A DNA stretch of 35,892 nt from an uncultured Sphingosinicella sp. (GCF_902806315.1 NZ_CADCWD010000093.1:1-35892), one strand, 5' to 3'; shown: positions 15,734 to 24,736, numbered from the stretch's first letter. Translations and numbers: made by a program. Notes: generated by a model not told the origin, from the sequence alone.

Positions 15734-17709
15734 TGTGCGGCATTGCAGGCATTTTTCACCTCACGGTGCCCAAGCCCGTCGAGCCCGCGCGTGTGCGCGC
15801 CATGGCGGACGTCCTTGCCCATCGCGGGCCTGACGGCAGCGGCGTCTGGACGGCTCCCGGCGTCGGCTTCGGCCACCGCCGCCTCTCCATCATCGACCTT
15901 GCCGGCGGCGCGCAGCCGATGCTCACGCCGGACGGGCAGGTTGCCGTAACCTACAATGGAGAAATCTACAATTTCAGGGACGTGCGCGCTGAACTTGAGA
16001 CGCTCGGACATGTCTTCGAAAGCCACAGCGACACCGAAGTGATCCTCGCCGGCTGGCGGCAATGGGGCCCCGGCTGCCTGTCCCGCTTCCACGGCATGTT
16101 TGCCTTCGCCCTGTTCGACGCCGCCGCCCAGACGCTCTTCCTCGCCCGCGACCGCCTGGGCGTGAAGCCGTTATTTTATGCCGAACTGTCCGACGGCTCG
16201 CTTATCTTCGCATCGGAGCTGAAGGGGCTCCTCGCCCATCCCTTGCTCCGCCGGGCGCCGAGCCCGCAGGCGATCGAGGATTATCTGGCGCTCGGCTATG
16301 TGCCCGACGATGCCTGCGCCGTCGCGGGCGTGAAGAAGCTCGCCGCCGGCCATTGCCTGCTCATCCGCCGCGGCCGTGCGATGCCGCAACCGGTCAGCTG
16401 GTGGGATGTGGATTTCCGTGTCCAGGCAAAGGGTTCGGCGGAACAGCTCTCACACGAACTGATCGGACATATGCGCGAAGCCGTGCGCTCGCGCATGGTG
16501 TCTGACGTCCCGCTCGGCGCCTTTCTCTCAGGCGGCGTCGACAGCTCCGCCGTGGTCGCCTTCATGGCCGAAGCAAGCCGCAAGGCGGTCGAGACCTGCT
16601 CGATCGGCTTCGATCAGGCGGACCACGACGAGACCCGCTATGCCGCGCTCGTTGCCCAGCGCTTCGCCACCAGCCACCGCAGCCGCACCGTCGCTTCGGA
16701 CGATTTCGACCTCATTGACACCCTCGCCGACGCTTTTGACGAGCCCTTCGCCGACGCCTCCGCGCTCGCCACCTACCGCGTCTGCGAGCTCGCCCGCGAG
16801 AAAGTCACCGTCGCCCTGTCCGGCGACGGCGCCGACGAGGCCTTTGCGGGCTACCGCCGCTACCGGCTCTACGCCGCCGAGGAGCGCGTCCGTGGCCTCG
16901 TTCCCGAACCCGCCCGGCACGCGCTCGGCAGGATCGGCGACTATTATCCCAAGCTCGACTGGGCGCCCCAGATGTTCCGCGCCAAGACCACCCTTCAGGG
17001 GATCGGCGCCACCAGCGAAGAGGCCTATGCCCGCGCCGTCGGCATCGTCCCGCCTGAGATCCGCGCCAGCCTCTATTCGCCCGCCATGCGCTCGCTCCTG
17101 CAAGGCCATCGCGCCGAGGATCGCTACGTCGCCACGATGCGCTCCGCACCCGCCGAGGACTCGCTCTCCCGCGCCCAATATGCGGACCTCAAGATCTGGC
17201 TGCCCGGGGACATCCTGACCAAGGTCGACCGCACCTCCATGGCCGTCAGCCTTGAGGCGCGCGAGCCCTTGCTCGACCACCGCCTTGTCGAATTCGCCGC
17301 CCGCGTGCCGCGCAACATGCGCCTGCGCCGCGGCACCGGCAAATGGCTGATGAAGGAGGCGCTGGGCGGCATCTTGCCCCACGACATCCTCCACCGCCGC
17401 AAGATGGGGTTCGTCACTCCGATCAGCGCCTGGTTCCGCGGCCCGCTCGCCGACCGCGCCGCCGAGCTGGCGCACGCGCCCGCGTTCGCCGAGCTCGGCT
17501 GCTTCGACACCGCCGCCATCTCCCGCATCGCGGCCGAGCATCGCTCGGGCCGCTCCGACCATGGCCGCCTCCTGTGGCAGCTCACCATGCTGGAAAAGTC
17601 GCTTCAGCGCCTCTTCGCGATCGGCGTCGGCTCTTCGTACACGGCCTCGACGAAATACAGCCCGTCCGGCGGCGCATTGAACCCGAGGGCGGCCCGATCC
17701 CGCGCCTGA
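15733..17709 (+). CDS. XrtA-associated amidotransferase (asparagine synthase-like)
   Basis: Class II glutamine amidotransferase plus asparagine-synthase domain, 658 residues. Cys2 is the glutaminase nucleophile; YNGEIYN (74-80) and the SDTE motif (99-102) complete that domain (to about 200). The PP-loop SGGVDSS (266-272) and [15 protein letters not shown] follow in the synthase domain. It probably amidates or aminoacylates a carboxylated sugar or an intermediate of the glycan. The expected family C-terminus, around LEKSLQRLF, falls near residue 628. The last ~34 residues ([18 protein letters not shown] at the end) are read across the antisense 3' end of truA and look like stop-loss read-through. 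Confidence 0.93.
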   Translation: MCGIAGIFHLTVPKPVEPARVRAMADVLAHRGPDGSGVWTAPGVGFGHRRLSIIDLAGGAQPMLTPDGQVAVTYNGEIYNFRDVRAELETLGHVFESHSDTEVILAGWRQWGPGCLSRFHGMFAFALFDAAAQTLFLARDRLGVKPLFYAELSDGSLIFASELKGLLAHPLLRRAPSPQAIEDYLALGYVPDDACAVAGVKKLAAGHCLLIRRGRAMPQPVSWWDVDFRVQAKGSAEQLSHELIGHMREAVRSRMVSDVPLGAFLSGGVDSSAVVAFMAEASRKAVETCSIGFDQADHDETRYAALVAQRFATSHRSRTVASDDFDLIDTLADAFDEPFADASALATYRVCELAREKVTVALSGDGADEAFAGYRRYRLYAAEERVRGLVPEPARHALGRIGDYYPKLDWAPQMFRAKTTLQGIGATSEEAYARAVGIVPPEIRASLYSPAMRSLLQGHRAEDRYVATMRSAPAEDSLSRAQYADLKIWLPGDILTKVDRTSMAVSLEAREPLLDHRLVEFAARVPRNMRLRRGTGKWLMKEALGGILPHDILHRRKMGFVTPISAWFRGPLADRAAELAHAPAFAELGCFDTAAISRIAAEHRSGRSDHGRLLWQLTMLEKSLQRLFAIGVGSSYTASTKYSPSGGALNPRAARSRA

Positions 17710-18371
17710 AGCGCCCGCTTCAGGTCCTTGTCCGTCCACTTGCCGCGTCCGACCAGCTCCAGGCACCCCACCATCGACCGCACCTGATGGTGGAGGAAGG
17801 ATCGCGCTTCGGCTTCGATCTCGATGAGGCTTCCGAAACGGCGGACCCTTAAGAGGTCGAGCGTCTTGACCGGGCTCTCCGCCTGGCAATGGGCCGATCT
17901 GAAGGTGGTGAAATCATGCCGGCCCACCAGCACCTGCGCCGCACGGTGCATGGCGTCCGCGTGCAGCACCACCGGCACTCGCCAGGCCTTGCCGGCATCG
18001 AGCGCGAGCGGCGCCCGCCTGTTCTGGATACGGTAAAGGTAGCGCCGTCCGGTGCAGCTGAAGCGCGTATGCCAATCGTCCGCCACCACTTCGGCGCGCA
18101 GGATCGCAACCGGCTGCGGCCGCAGCTTGGCGTTGAGCCCGTCGGCGAGCCGAAAGGGCGTGATCGGCTTGGCGATATCGACATGCGCGCTCATCGCCAG
18201 CGCGTGCACGCCCGCGTCCGTCCGCCCGGCGGCATGCAGCGTCACGGGCTCACCGGTGATCGCCTCCACAGCCTCCTCGATCGCCTGCTGAACCGATGGC
18301 CCATGCGCCTGCCTCTGCCAGCCCATGAACGGCCGCCCGTCATATTCTATCGTCAGGCGAAAGCGCGTCAT
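17604..18371 (-). CDS. truA: tRNA pseudouridine(38-40) synthase
   Basis: A 255-residue TruA, full length. The catalytic Asp52 lies in [11 protein letters not shown], the N-terminus has [12 protein letters not shown], and the C-terminal part shows [14 protein letters not shown] (the H-x-x-R-x-x-V-G element). It makes pseudouridine in the tRNA anticodon arm. Start ATG 18371 overlaps the fmt stop (ATGA), so the two are co-translated. Its 3' end overlaps the amidotransferase gene by 106 bp in convergent orientation, with no intrinsic terminator between them. Confidence 0.97.
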   Translation of the reverse strand: MTRFRLTIEYDGRPFMGWQRQAHGPSVQQAIEEAVEAITGEPVTLHAAGRTDAGVHALAMSAHVDIAKPITPFRLADGLNAKLRPQPVAILRAEVVADDWHTRFSCTGRRYLYRIQNRRAPLALDAGKAWRVPVVLHADAMHRAAQVLVGRHDFTTFRSAHCQAESPVKTLDLLRVRRFGSLIEIEAEARSFLHHQVRSMVGCLELVGRGKWTDKDLKRALQARDRAALGFNAPPDGLYFVEAVYEEPTPIAKRR

Positions 18372-19273
18372 GCGAGCCGCGTTCCCATCGGGATGGGAAA
18401 CCCACGCAGCAGCTCTGAAGGCGTCATGACGCCGCGCCCGGCGCGCTGGACGAGGCGAGGGGAGAGGGCGCCTTCCGCGCAGGCGATGGTCAGCGCATCG
18501 TCGAGCACCGTTCCGGCCGCGCCTTTCGCCTCTACCGGGTCGGCGGCCAGCAGCTTGATCCGCTCGCCTCTGAATTCGAAGAAAGCCCCCGGCATCGGGT
18601 TGAACGCCCGCACCTGCCGCTCGACTACGTCCGCGCTTTGGCCGAAGTCCAGCCGTGCCTCATGCTTCTCGATCTTCGAAGCATAAGTCACGCCCTCGTC
18701 GGGCTGAGCCAGCGGCTCGATCTCGTCTAAGCGACCCAGCACCTCCACCATCAGCGCCGCGCCCACCCGTGCGATCTCGTCCGTAAGTTCGCCCGCCGTC
18801 TTGCGGCCCACCTGCGTCTCGCGCATCGCGAACATCGGGCCGGTGTCGAGCCCGCGCTCCATTCCCATGATGGTCACCCCGGTCACGCGGTCGCCGGCCA
18901 GGATCGCCCGCTGAACCGGCGCCGCCCCGCGCCAGCGCGGCAGGATCGAACCGTGGACGTTGAGGCAACCGCGCGCAGGCGCGCTGAGGGTCTGCACCGG
19001 CAGAATCAGCCCGTACGCCGCCACGATCGCGGCATCGAGCTCCAACGCCGCGAACGCCGCCTGCTCCTCCTCCCCGCGAAGGCTGAGCGGCGTCCGCACT
19101 TCGATCCCCGCCGCCTCGGCGCGTTGCTGGACGGGGGAGGGGCGCAGCGCCTTGCCGCGCCCCGCCGGCCGCGGCGGCTGCGAATAGACCGCCGCCAACT
19201 CGTGCCCGGCGGCGATCAGCGCCTCGAGCGTCGGTACAGCGAAATCGGGAGTTCCCATGAAAGCGAGGCGCAT
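18368..19273 (-). CDS. fmt: Methionyl-tRNA formyltransferase
   Basis: A 301-residue Fmt. Formyltransferase domain with Asn105 and His107 in [17 protein letters not shown] and Asp143 in GLDTGPM, equivalent to the catalytic Asn-His-Asp of the E. coli enzyme. The C-terminal OB-like domain begins near residue 205 ([16 protein letters not shown]). It formylates initiator Met-tRNA; its functional partner Def is encoded 850 bp away on the other strand, separated by recR. Forms an ATGA overlap with truA. Confidence 0.97.
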   Translation of the reverse strand: MRLAFMGTPDFAVPTLEALIAAGHELAAVYSQPPRPAGRGKALRPSPVQQRAEAAGIEVRTPLSLRGEEEQAAFAALELDAAIVAAYGLILPVQTLSAPARGCLNVHGSILPRWRGAAPVQRAILAGDRVTGVTIMGMERGLDTGPMFAMRETQVGRKTAGELTDEIARVGAALMVEVLGRLDEIEPLAQPDEGVTYASKIEKHEARLDFGQSADVVERQVRAFNPMPGAFFEFRGERIKLLAADPVEAKGAAGTVLDDALTIACAEGALSPRLVQRAGRGVMTPSELLRGFPIPMGTRLA

Positions 19274-19281
19274 AAGCGGCC

Positions 19282-19301
19282 CTTTTGCGGGCGCGCAAAA
19301 G
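19282..19301. promoter_or_regulatory. Perfect 8-bp inverted repeat between fmt and recR
   Basis: CTTTTGCG, GGCG, CGCAAAAG: perfect arms with a 4-base centre, in the 67-bp divergent gap between the fmt and recR starts. It lies 9 bp upstream of the fmt start, in the fmt 5' leader or promoter. It could be an operator or an RNA hairpin; function unproven. Confidence 0.4.
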
Positions 19302-19340
19302 CACTGGCAAGCGCCGCGTCCGCCTCATACATCGCTTGTC

Positions 19341-19937
19341 ATGGCCTCTCCCGAGATTGACGCCCTGACGCAGGCGCTCGCCCGTTTGCCGGGGCTGGGG
19401 CCGCGCTCCGCTCGCCGCGCTGTGCTCCACCTCCTCAAGAAGCGGGAAACCGCGATGGCGCCGCTGCTCCGCGCGCTTGAGAAAGTGAACGAGCGGCTCG
19501 CCGTCTGCGGCAATTGCGGCAATGTCGACACCACCGACCCCTGCAGCATCTGCGCCGACGCCCGCCGCGACCCGCGCTTGCTCTGCGTCGTCGAAGAAGT
19601 CTCCGATCTCTGGGCGCTCGATCGCTCTCGCCTTTTTCCCGGTCGATTCCATGTGCTTGGCGGCCGTCTTTCAGCCCTGGAGGGAGTTCGCCCCGAGGAT
19701 CTCGCCATTGACCGCCTGATCGGCCGCGTTTCGGCGGGCGGCATCGACGAAGTGGTCCTGGCCATGAACGCGACCCTGGAGGGTCAGACCACCGCCCACT
19801 ATCTCGCCGAGCGCCTGGAGCGCTTCCCCATCCGCCTCACCCAGCTCGCCCACGGGCTCCCCGTCGGCGGCGAGCTCGATTATCTCGACGAAGGCACTCT
19901 CGCCCAAGCCCTCCGCGCCCGCCGTCCGGTCGCTTAG
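19341..19937 (+). CDS. recR: Recombination protein RecR
   Basis: A 198-residue RecR, exact family length from ATG 19341; longer in-frame starts back to 19257 would overlap fmt. The helix-hairpin-helix region [20 protein letters not shown], the zinc finger Cys56, Cys59, Cys68, Cys71 (CGNCGN then CSIC), a Toprim region with [14 protein letters not shown], and a C-terminal [16 protein letters not shown] Walker-B-like end are all present. RecR works with RecO/RecF in gap repair. The dnaX-yaaK-recR arrangement common elsewhere is absent here. Confidence 0.97.
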   Translation: MASPEIDALTQALARLPGLGPRSARRAVLHLLKKRETAMAPLLRALEKVNERLAVCGNCGNVDTTDPCSICADARRDPRLLCVVEEVSDLWALDRSRLFPGRFHVLGGRLSALEGVRPEDLAIDRLIGRVSAGGIDEVVLAMNATLEGQTTAHYLAERLERFPIRLTQLAHGLPVGGELDYLDEGTLAQALRARRPVA

Positions 19938-19939
19938 TT

Positions 19940-20084
19940 CCTCCCCTGCATTTGCAGGGGAGGGGGACCACGTGAAACGCGGTGGAGGGGCGCGAGCGGA
20001 GCGAGCCTCGTGCAGCCTTGGCGCTTCGCGCCGCCCCTCCACCACCCTGCGGGTGGTTCCCCTCCCCACGAAATCGTGGGGAGG
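19940..20084. repeat. Composite REP/BIME-like palindromic repeat
   Basis: Four nested inverted repeats fill nearly the whole recR-def gap. Left hairpin 19940-19963: CCTCCCCTGCA, TT, TGCAGGGGAGG. Outer pair: GGTGGAGGGGCG (19981-19992) with CGCCCCTCCACC (20032-20043). Small hairpin CCACCC-TGC-GGGTGG (20042-20056). Right hairpin 20061-20084: CCTCCCCACGA, AA, TCGTGGGGAGG. The two flanking hairpins share the CCTCCCC/GGGGAGG stem. This design matches dispersed repeats recalled from sphingomonad genomes. It may also act as a recR terminator or RNA-stability element. Confidence 0.8.
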
Positions 20085-20125
20085 ACAAGCTTGACCCCAT
20101 CTGCCTCCCACCCTAGCTCCCGCCC

Positions 20126-20665
20126 ATGTCGCTTCTGCCCATCATCGAGATCCCCGATCCGGTCCTGCGCGCCCAGTCCGCGCCGGTGGAGCGCGTGGAC
20201 GACGAGCTTCGGCGCCTGATCGCCGACATGTTCGATACCATGTATGCCGCGCCCGGAATCGGTCTTGCCGCGGTCCAGCTCGCTATCCCCCGCCGCCTCT
20301 TCATCATCGACCTTCAGGATCCGGAGGAAGAAGGCGGCGAGCCGGTCAAGAAGCCGCTCGTCTTCATCAACCCCGAAATCCTGACGAGCTCGGACGAGAC
20401 CAACGTCTACAACGAGGGCTGCCTCTCAATCCCGGACCAATATGCCGAGGTCGAGCGCCCGGCGAGCGTTCGCGCGCGCTGGCTCGATGCCGACGGCAAG
20501 CAGCAGGAAGGCGAGGTGGACGGCCTTCTCGCCACCTGCTTCCAGCACGAGACCGATCATCTGAACGGCATCCTCTTCATCGACCACATCTCGCGCCTCC
20601 GCCGAGACATGGTCTTGAAGAAGCTCACCAAGCTCCGGAAAGAGAACAAGAACCTGGTCGCTTAA
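20126..20665 (+). CDS. def: Peptide deformylase
   Basis: A 179-residue class I-type deformylase with all three motifs: GIGLAAVQ (44-51), EGCLSIP with metal ligand Cys99, and QHETDHLNG with His141 and His145. It removes the formyl group from nascent proteins, opposite to the Fmt reaction. Position 20126 opens with ATG; the preceding 42 bp carry no strong Shine-Dalgarno. The stop overlaps by 3 bp the stop of the convergent cysteine-rich gene, so neither has a separate terminator. Confidence 0.97.
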   Translation: MSLLPIIEIPDPVLRAQSAPVERVDDELRRLIADMFDTMYAAPGIGLAAVQLAIPRRLFIIDLQDPEEEGGEPVKKPLVFINPEILTSSDETNVYNEGCLSIPDQYAEVERPASVRARWLDADGKQQEGEVDGLLATCFQHETDHLNGILFIDHISRLRRDMVLKKLTKLRKENKNLVA

Positions 20666-21057
20666 GCGCCGCCTAGCGTATCGCATGCCGCGCGGCAGTC
20701 GCGCGCCGTCTCCCGGCACATTTCGGCGCAGAGCCGGCAATGCTCATGGTCGTGGCTCTCGCACTCCTCCGCGCAGATGTCGCAGGCCGTGATGCAGAGC
20801 TGCAGCATCTCCTGCAGCAGCACCTCGTTGCTCCCGGTCCGCCGCGCCGCGACCTTGAACGTGGCGTCGCACACGTCCGCGCAGTCCATGCAGGTGCGGA
20901 TGCACTGCCGCATGTCCATCTCCTCGGCCACGCACGCATCGGCACATGACGTGCAGATCGCCGCGCAGAACATCGCATGCCGCACGGCGAGCGCGAGCGG
21001 CTCGTTCAGGTCGTTCCCGACATCGGGATGCGCGGCGATCATCTTGGCGATCGACAT
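20662..21057 (-). CDS. Cysteine-rich four-helix-bundle copper-binding protein (Csp/DUF326 family)
   Basis: A 131-residue protein with 17 cysteines, mostly spaced as CxxxC or CxxC along predicted helices ([46 protein letters not shown]). This pattern and length match Csp3-type copper-storage proteins, whose cysteines line the core of a four-helix bundle and bind many Cu(I) ions. There is no signal peptide, so it is cytoplasmic like Csp3 and unlike exported Csp1. GAGGAGC lies just before ATG 21057. It is monocistronic and convergent with def. No copper exporter or CueR-type regulator is nearby. Confidence 0.9.
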   Translation of the reverse strand: MSIAKMIAAHPDVGNDLNEPLALAVRHAMFCAAICTSCADACVAEEMDMRQCIRTCMDCADVCDATFKVAARRTGSNEVLLQEMLQLCITACDICAEECESHDHEHCRLCAEMCRETARDCRAACDTLGGA

Positions 21058-21176
21058 GGCTCTTGCTCCTCTTCGCTTGGGGCAACGGCGCTTTCGCGGC
21101 GCGGGTTCCGCTTAGCGCTTGAGCGCGCTTCCAAGCTGCTCTAGGTTCGCACTCTGTCCTAAAGGGGCTCAGCGCA

Positions 21177-22649
21177 ATGGACGCCGCAATATTGATCGTG
21201 ATGGCGGTGGCGATGATCGCCACCCTTGGCGCCGGCTATCTGCTCGGAGCCAAGCCGATCAAGCAGTTACAACAGGAAGCGGAAACCGCGCGGCAGGAGC
21301 GCGAGCAGCTTCGGACTGGGTTCGAGCACGAGCGCGAGCAGCTCAGGACCAACGTCGAGCACTGGCGCGGCGAGTTCAACAAGGCCATCGTCAATCTCTC
21401 CGCCGAGACTCAGAAGGTGGTCCGGCTCGCCGAGGTGGAAAGCCAGCTTGCCGGCGAGCGAGAAGCCGCAACTTCGCTCCGGTCGGAGGTCGCTGCCTTT
21501 CACCGCGGCGAAGCCGAGCGCGAGCGCGCCCACCAGGCGCAGCTCGCCCAGCTCAAGGACCTCGAAGCCAAGCTCGAGACCCGCTTCGGCGAACTCGCCG
21601 GCAAGGCGGTTGAAGGCGCCCATGACAGCTTCCTCAAGCGCGCCGAGGAGCGCTTCGGCCATGCCGGCCAGCAGAATGCCGACAAGCTGAAGTCGCTGCT
21701 CCAACCGGTGGAAGCGACGCTGAAGCGCTACGAGGAAGGCCTCAAGGAGGTCGAGAAGGACCGCGCCAACAGCTATGGCGAATTGAAGCAGGCCGTCGCC
21801 CAGCTCACTCACGGCAACGAATCGGTGCGCAAGGAAACGCAGCGCCTCGCCAACGTGATGCGCTCGAGCCCCAAGGCGCGCGGCCGCTGGGGCGAGGAGC
21901 AGCTTCGCACCATCCTCGAATCCGCCGGGCTCGCCGAAAATGTCGATTTCAGCCTCCAGAGCACGGTCAGCGACGGCGAGCGCCAGCTCCGCCCCGACTG
22001 CGTGATCAACCTGCCGGGCGACCGCTGCATCGTCGTCGACGTGAAATGCCCGCTGGTTGCCTTCGAGCAGGCGTTCGACGAGGAGGATGAAGGCCGCCGC
22101 GGCGACTTCCTGCTCCAGCACGCCGCGGCGATGAAGAGCTACGCCAACGATCTCGGGCGCAAGGGCTATTGGCGGCAGTTCGACGTCTCGCCCGATTTCG
22201 TCATCATGTTCATCCCGGGCGAGCATTTCCTCTCCGCCGCCGCCGAGCGTGCGCCGGACCTGATCGAGACCGCGTTCAAGAACGGGGTGATCATCGCCTC
22301 CACCATCAACATGCTGGCGCTCGCCAAGATCATGGCCGGCATGTGGCGCCAGGAGGGCCTTGCTGCCCAGGCAAAGGAAGTCGCGACGGCGGGGCAGGAG
22401 CTCTACAAGCGTCTCCTCACCATGGCGGGCCATGTCAGGAAGCTGGGCACCAACCTCAACCAGGCGTCCAATGCTTACAACAGCTTCGTCGGCAGTCTTG
22501 AGAGCCAGGTGATGACCCAGGCGCGCCGTTTCGAGGATCTGAAGGTCGATACGGGCGGCCAGAAGATCGAGACGTTGCCGATCGCCGATGTCGCGCTTCG
22601 CCCGCTCACCAAGCTCGTGCCGCCGGAGTCGCTCGAAGCCGCGGAGTGA
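21177..22649 (+). CDS. rmuC: DNA recombination protein RmuC
   Basis: A 490-residue RmuC. One N-terminal membrane helix (about 4-24), then a long coiled coil (about 28-130, repeated ERAHQ/EREQLR heptads), then the RmuC nuclease-like domain (about 200-440) with SSPKARGRWGEEQLRTILE and CIVVDVKCPLVAFEQAF, the latter containing the D-x-K of a PD-(D/E)xK-like core. RmuC limits inversions at short inverted repeats and is implicated in genome surveillance. The Shine-Dalgarno is weak (GGGGC). It is preceded by a 119-bp divergent gap with the copper-protein gene. Confidence 0.95.
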   Translation: MDAAILIVMAVAMIATLGAGYLLGAKPIKQLQQEAETARQEREQLRTGFEHEREQLRTNVEHWRGEFNKAIVNLSAETQKVVRLAEVESQLAGEREAATSLRSEVAAFHRGEAERERAHQAQLAQLKDLEAKLETRFGELAGKAVEGAHDSFLKRAEERFGHAGQQNADKLKSLLQPVEATLKRYEEGLKEVEKDRANSYGELKQAVAQLTHGNESVRKETQRLANVMRSSPKARGRWGEEQLRTILESAGLAENVDFSLQSTVSDGERQLRPDCVINLPGDRCIVVDVKCPLVAFEQAFDEEDEGRRGDFLLQHAAAMKSYANDLGRKGYWRQFDVSPDFVIMFIPGEHFLSAAAERAPDLIETAFKNGVIIASTINMLALAKIMAGMWRQEGLAAQAKEVATAGQELYKRLLTMAGHVRKLGTNLNQASNAYNSFVGSLESQVMTQARRFEDLKVDTGGQKIETLPIADVALRPLTKLVPPESLEAAE

Positions 22650-22690
22650 TTCCGGGCTGTCCTACAGCCTGCCCACCTGCCATCCTCCGG

Positions 22691-22716
22691 GCCGACTCGT
22701 CCGTCATGGACGCGGC
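22691..22716 (+). terminator. Weak hairpin downstream of rmuC
   Basis: GCCG plus CGTCC (with a 3-base ACT bulge) pairs with GGACG plus CGGC around a GTCAT loop, 42 bp after the rmuC stop. There is no U-tract, so it would be a weak or factor-assisted terminator. Nothing else was seen between 22650 and 22829. Confidence 0.3.
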
Positions 22717-22829
22717 TCTTCGATCGTGAAGCGCTTCAGCCGTTCAGAAGAAGACTTTGGAAAAGCGGCACCCCCGCGATTCCGTGTGGAAGTCGTCCCA
22801 CTCGTCCCAGTCGTCACTTCCGGCGGAAC

Positions 22830-23219
22830 CTAATTGTCCCAGTCGAGCCGCCGCTCACCGCCGCAGCCGCTATAAGTCTCGCCGTCCGCAATCACCGTCA
22901 CCCGATCGGCATAGCCATGGCCGCTCATGACGTCGTTGCAGCGGCCGTGGGTCACGTCCACGATCAGCCGCGCCGTCTCGTAGCGATGGCCGTTGAAGCT
23001 TGTCCGGGGATCGGGCCGGGCGACGTTGATCCTCTTGTCGCCGTAATTGCCGAGATAATCGATGCGACCGTTGGCGATCGTCAGTGCCCAGCCCGGCTCC
23101 TGGCCGCGGGCGCTGTAGCGCTCCTGAGCGGCGGCGGCACCGGCCGTCATCGCCGGAGCCATGCACCCCGCCACCAGCGCGCTCATCGCCAGAGCCGGCC
23201 ATTGCTTCGCGATCGTCAT
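22830..23219 (-). CDS. Small putative lipoprotein, COG3650-like
   Basis: A 129-residue exported protein. ATG 23219 is chosen because it overlaps the stop of the upstream methyltransferase gene as ATGA; an in-frame ATG at 23234 is possible. The signal peptide ends in lipobox LVAGC with Cys19. The mature part has GQEPGWALTI, reminiscent of the G-x-E-P-F-W-x-L motif of COG3650 proteins, then an all-beta pattern and two cysteines (GRCNDVM and YSGCGGE) that may form a disulphide. The function is unknown; such proteins are sometimes linked to envelope stress or heat-shock induction. It is the last gene of the chvI-led run. Confidence 0.7.
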   Translation of the reverse strand: MTIAKQWPALAMSALVAGCMAPAMTAGAAAAQERYSARGQEPGWALTIANGRIDYLGNYGDKRINVARPDPRTSFNGHRYETARLIVDVTHGRCNDVMSGHGYADRVTVIADGETYSGCGGERRLDWDN

Positions 23220-24022
23220 CTGGGTCCTCGCCATTGGTTGATCACCTCATAAGCCATCACGGCGGTCGCGACGGCGGCATTGAGGCTGTCGGCGCGGCCC
23301 ATCATCGGGATCTTCACAAGCAGATCGCACTCCGCCTCGTAAGCCTCTGGCAAACCCTGCGCTTCGTTGCCGACGAGGATGAAGGCGGGCTTTGAATAAC
23401 GCGGCTGCTGATAATGCTGGGCGGCATTGAGGCTGGTGCCGATCAGCACGCCCTCGCCGCCTCTCAGCCAGGTGACGAACTCGTCCCAGCTCGCGGCGGC
23501 GATTCGCTGGGTGAACAGCGCCCCCATCGAGGCGCGGACAGCCTCGACCGAGAAAGGATCGACGCACTCGTCGACCAGGATCAGTCCGCCGGCGCCGACA
23601 GCGTCGCCTGTCCTCAGGATCGTCCCAAGATTGCCCGGATCGCGCAATGCCTGCGCCACGATCCAGAGCCCGGCGCCGTTCCGGTCCACGTCGGCAAGCC
23701 CGGTCGAGAACTCCTCGAATACCCCGAGCACGACCTGCGGATTGTCCTTGCCGGACAGCTTGTGAAGGATGTCGGCGTTGGTCTCGATCGCCTCGCCGCC
23801 CGCAGCCTCGACCGCTTCGACCAAGTCGCGCAGCAGCCGATGCGGAGACTCCGAGCCGTTGTAGAACAAGAGCTTGGGAATGCATCCTGAGTCCCGGGCT
23901 TCAGTCAGGATCCGCAGGCCCTCGGCCATGAACAGGCCTTCGCTGCGCCGGTTCTTCTTGTCGCGAAGGCCGCGAACCTGCTTCACCAGCGGGTTTGAAA
24001 AGGCGGTGATCGCCCTTGGCAT
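23216..24022 (-). CDS. TrmH/SpoU-family RNA 2'-O-methyltransferase
   Basis: A 268-residue SPOUT methyltransferase. The N-terminal substrate-binding domain (about 1-105) has NPLVKQVRGLRDKKNRRSEG. The knot domain shows motif 1 ALRDPGNLGTILRTGDAVG, motif 2 LVGNEAQGLP and motif 3 IPMMGRADSLNAAVATAV. It would methylate a ribose in rRNA or tRNA; the target cannot be told apart (RlmB-like or other). It lies 32 bp downstream of HPr in the same direction and overlaps the lipoprotein gene by 4 bp. It is probably cotranscribed with the PTS genes, although functionally unrelated. Confidence 0.93.
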   Translation of the reverse strand: MPRAITAFSNPLVKQVRGLRDKKNRRSEGLFMAEGLRILTEARDSGCIPKLLFYNGSESPHRLLRDLVEAVEAAGGEAIETNADILHKLSGKDNPQVVLGVFEEFSTGLADVDRNGAGLWIVAQALRDPGNLGTILRTGDAVGAGGLILVDECVDPFSVEAVRASMGALFTQRIAAASWDEFVTWLRGGEGVLIGTSLNAAQHYQQPRYSKPAFILVGNEAQGLPEAYEAECDLLVKIPMMGRADSLNAAVATAVMAYEVINQWRGPR

Positions 24023-24054
24023 GGCTCAGCCGATGCCGTGTTCGGGGAGAGTCA

Positions 24055-24321
24055 TTATTCCTCGCCGAACTTGGCCTCGACCAGCTCCGTCAGCGCGCTG
24101 ACCGCTTGCTCGGCGCCTTCGCCTTCGGCGCTGATCGTGATCTGGTCGCCCATCGCCGCGCCCAGCATCATCAGGCCCATGATCGACGTCCCGCACACCT
24201 TCGATCCGTCCTTCTCCACCTCCACGGGCGCGGGCTGGGTCGAGGCCAAGGTCACGAACTTGGCGCTTGCCCGGGCGTGCAGCCCGCGCTTGTTGAGCAC
24301 GTCGACGGTGCGGGTCACCAT
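24055..24321 (-). CDS. HPr-family phosphocarrier (nitrogen-type PTS)
   Basis: An 88-residue HPr. Phospho-acceptor His15 in KRGLHARASAKFV, and Ser46 in CGTSIMGLMML as the regulatory site for HPr kinase. The GLMMLGAAMGD stretch is typical of proteobacterial NPr/HPr used for regulation rather than sugar uptake. It starts 1 bp after the EIIA stop, so the two are tightly coupled. Phosphate would come from an EI-Ntr (PtsP) encoded elsewhere. HprK, which acts on Ser46, is in the same operon. Confidence 0.96.
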   Translation of the reverse strand: MVTRTVDVLNKRGLHARASAKFVTLASTQPAPVEVEKDGSKVCGTSIMGLMMLGAAMGDQITISAEGEGAEQAVSALTELVEAKFGEE

Positions 24322-24322
24322 G

Positions 24323-24727
24323 TCAGGCGGCCTCCCCCAGGATCTCGGAAGCCACCGAGATATATTTCCGCCCCGCCTCCCGCGCGGCTGCGACCGCGGA
24401 CTTCACGTCCAGCGTCTTGCGCGCGCCTTCCAGCCGGATAAGCATCGGCAGGTTGACGCCGGCAATCACCTCGATCTCCTGGCTGCGCATCAAGGATATG
24501 GCGAGGTTTGACGGGGTGCCGCCGAACAGGTCGGTGAGGATGATCACGCCCTTGCCGCCGCTCACTTTCGCGATGGCCTCGGCGATGTCGTTGCGCCTCG
24601 CCTCCATGTCGTCTTCGGGCCCGATGCAGATCGCCTCGATCCGCTCCTGCGGCCCGACCACATGCTCCATCGCGGTGACGAATTCCGACGCCAGCCGTCC
24701 GTGGGTCACCAGCACCAAACCAATCAT
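24323..24727 (-). CDS. PTS EIIA component, mannose family (ManX-like)
   Basis: A 134-residue EIIA-Man domain protein. The phospho-acceptor is His9 in GLVLVTHGRLA; DLFGGTPSNLAISL (about 66-79) is the conserved core loop. No EIIB, EIIC or EIID genes follow, so it is not a transport PTS. In alphaproteobacteria this protein accepts phosphate from HPr and acts in regulation. It lies 9 bp after rapZ and 1 bp before HPr. Confidence 0.95.
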   Translation of the reverse strand: MIGLVLVTHGRLASEFVTAMEHVVGPQERIEAICIGPEDDMEARRNDIAEAIAKVSGGKGVIILTDLFGGTPSNLAISLMRSQEIEVIAGVNLPMLIRLEGARKTLDVKSAVAAAREAGRKYISVASEILGEAA

Positions 24728-24736
24728 CTAGACACC

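Noticed and set aside
19938-20125. The recR-def gap as a CRISPR-like array
   Set aside because: The repeats are inverted hairpins of different loop sequence, not direct repeats with regular spacers.
22588-22833. Rightward 81-codon frame at the rmuC end
   Set aside because: It begins inside rmuC in another frame, has no motif and is not preceded by a ribosome site.
24323-24727. EIIA-Man protein as part of a sugar transporter
   Set aside because: No EIIB, EIIC or EIID genes are present; the context is the regulatory PTS with HprK and RapZ.
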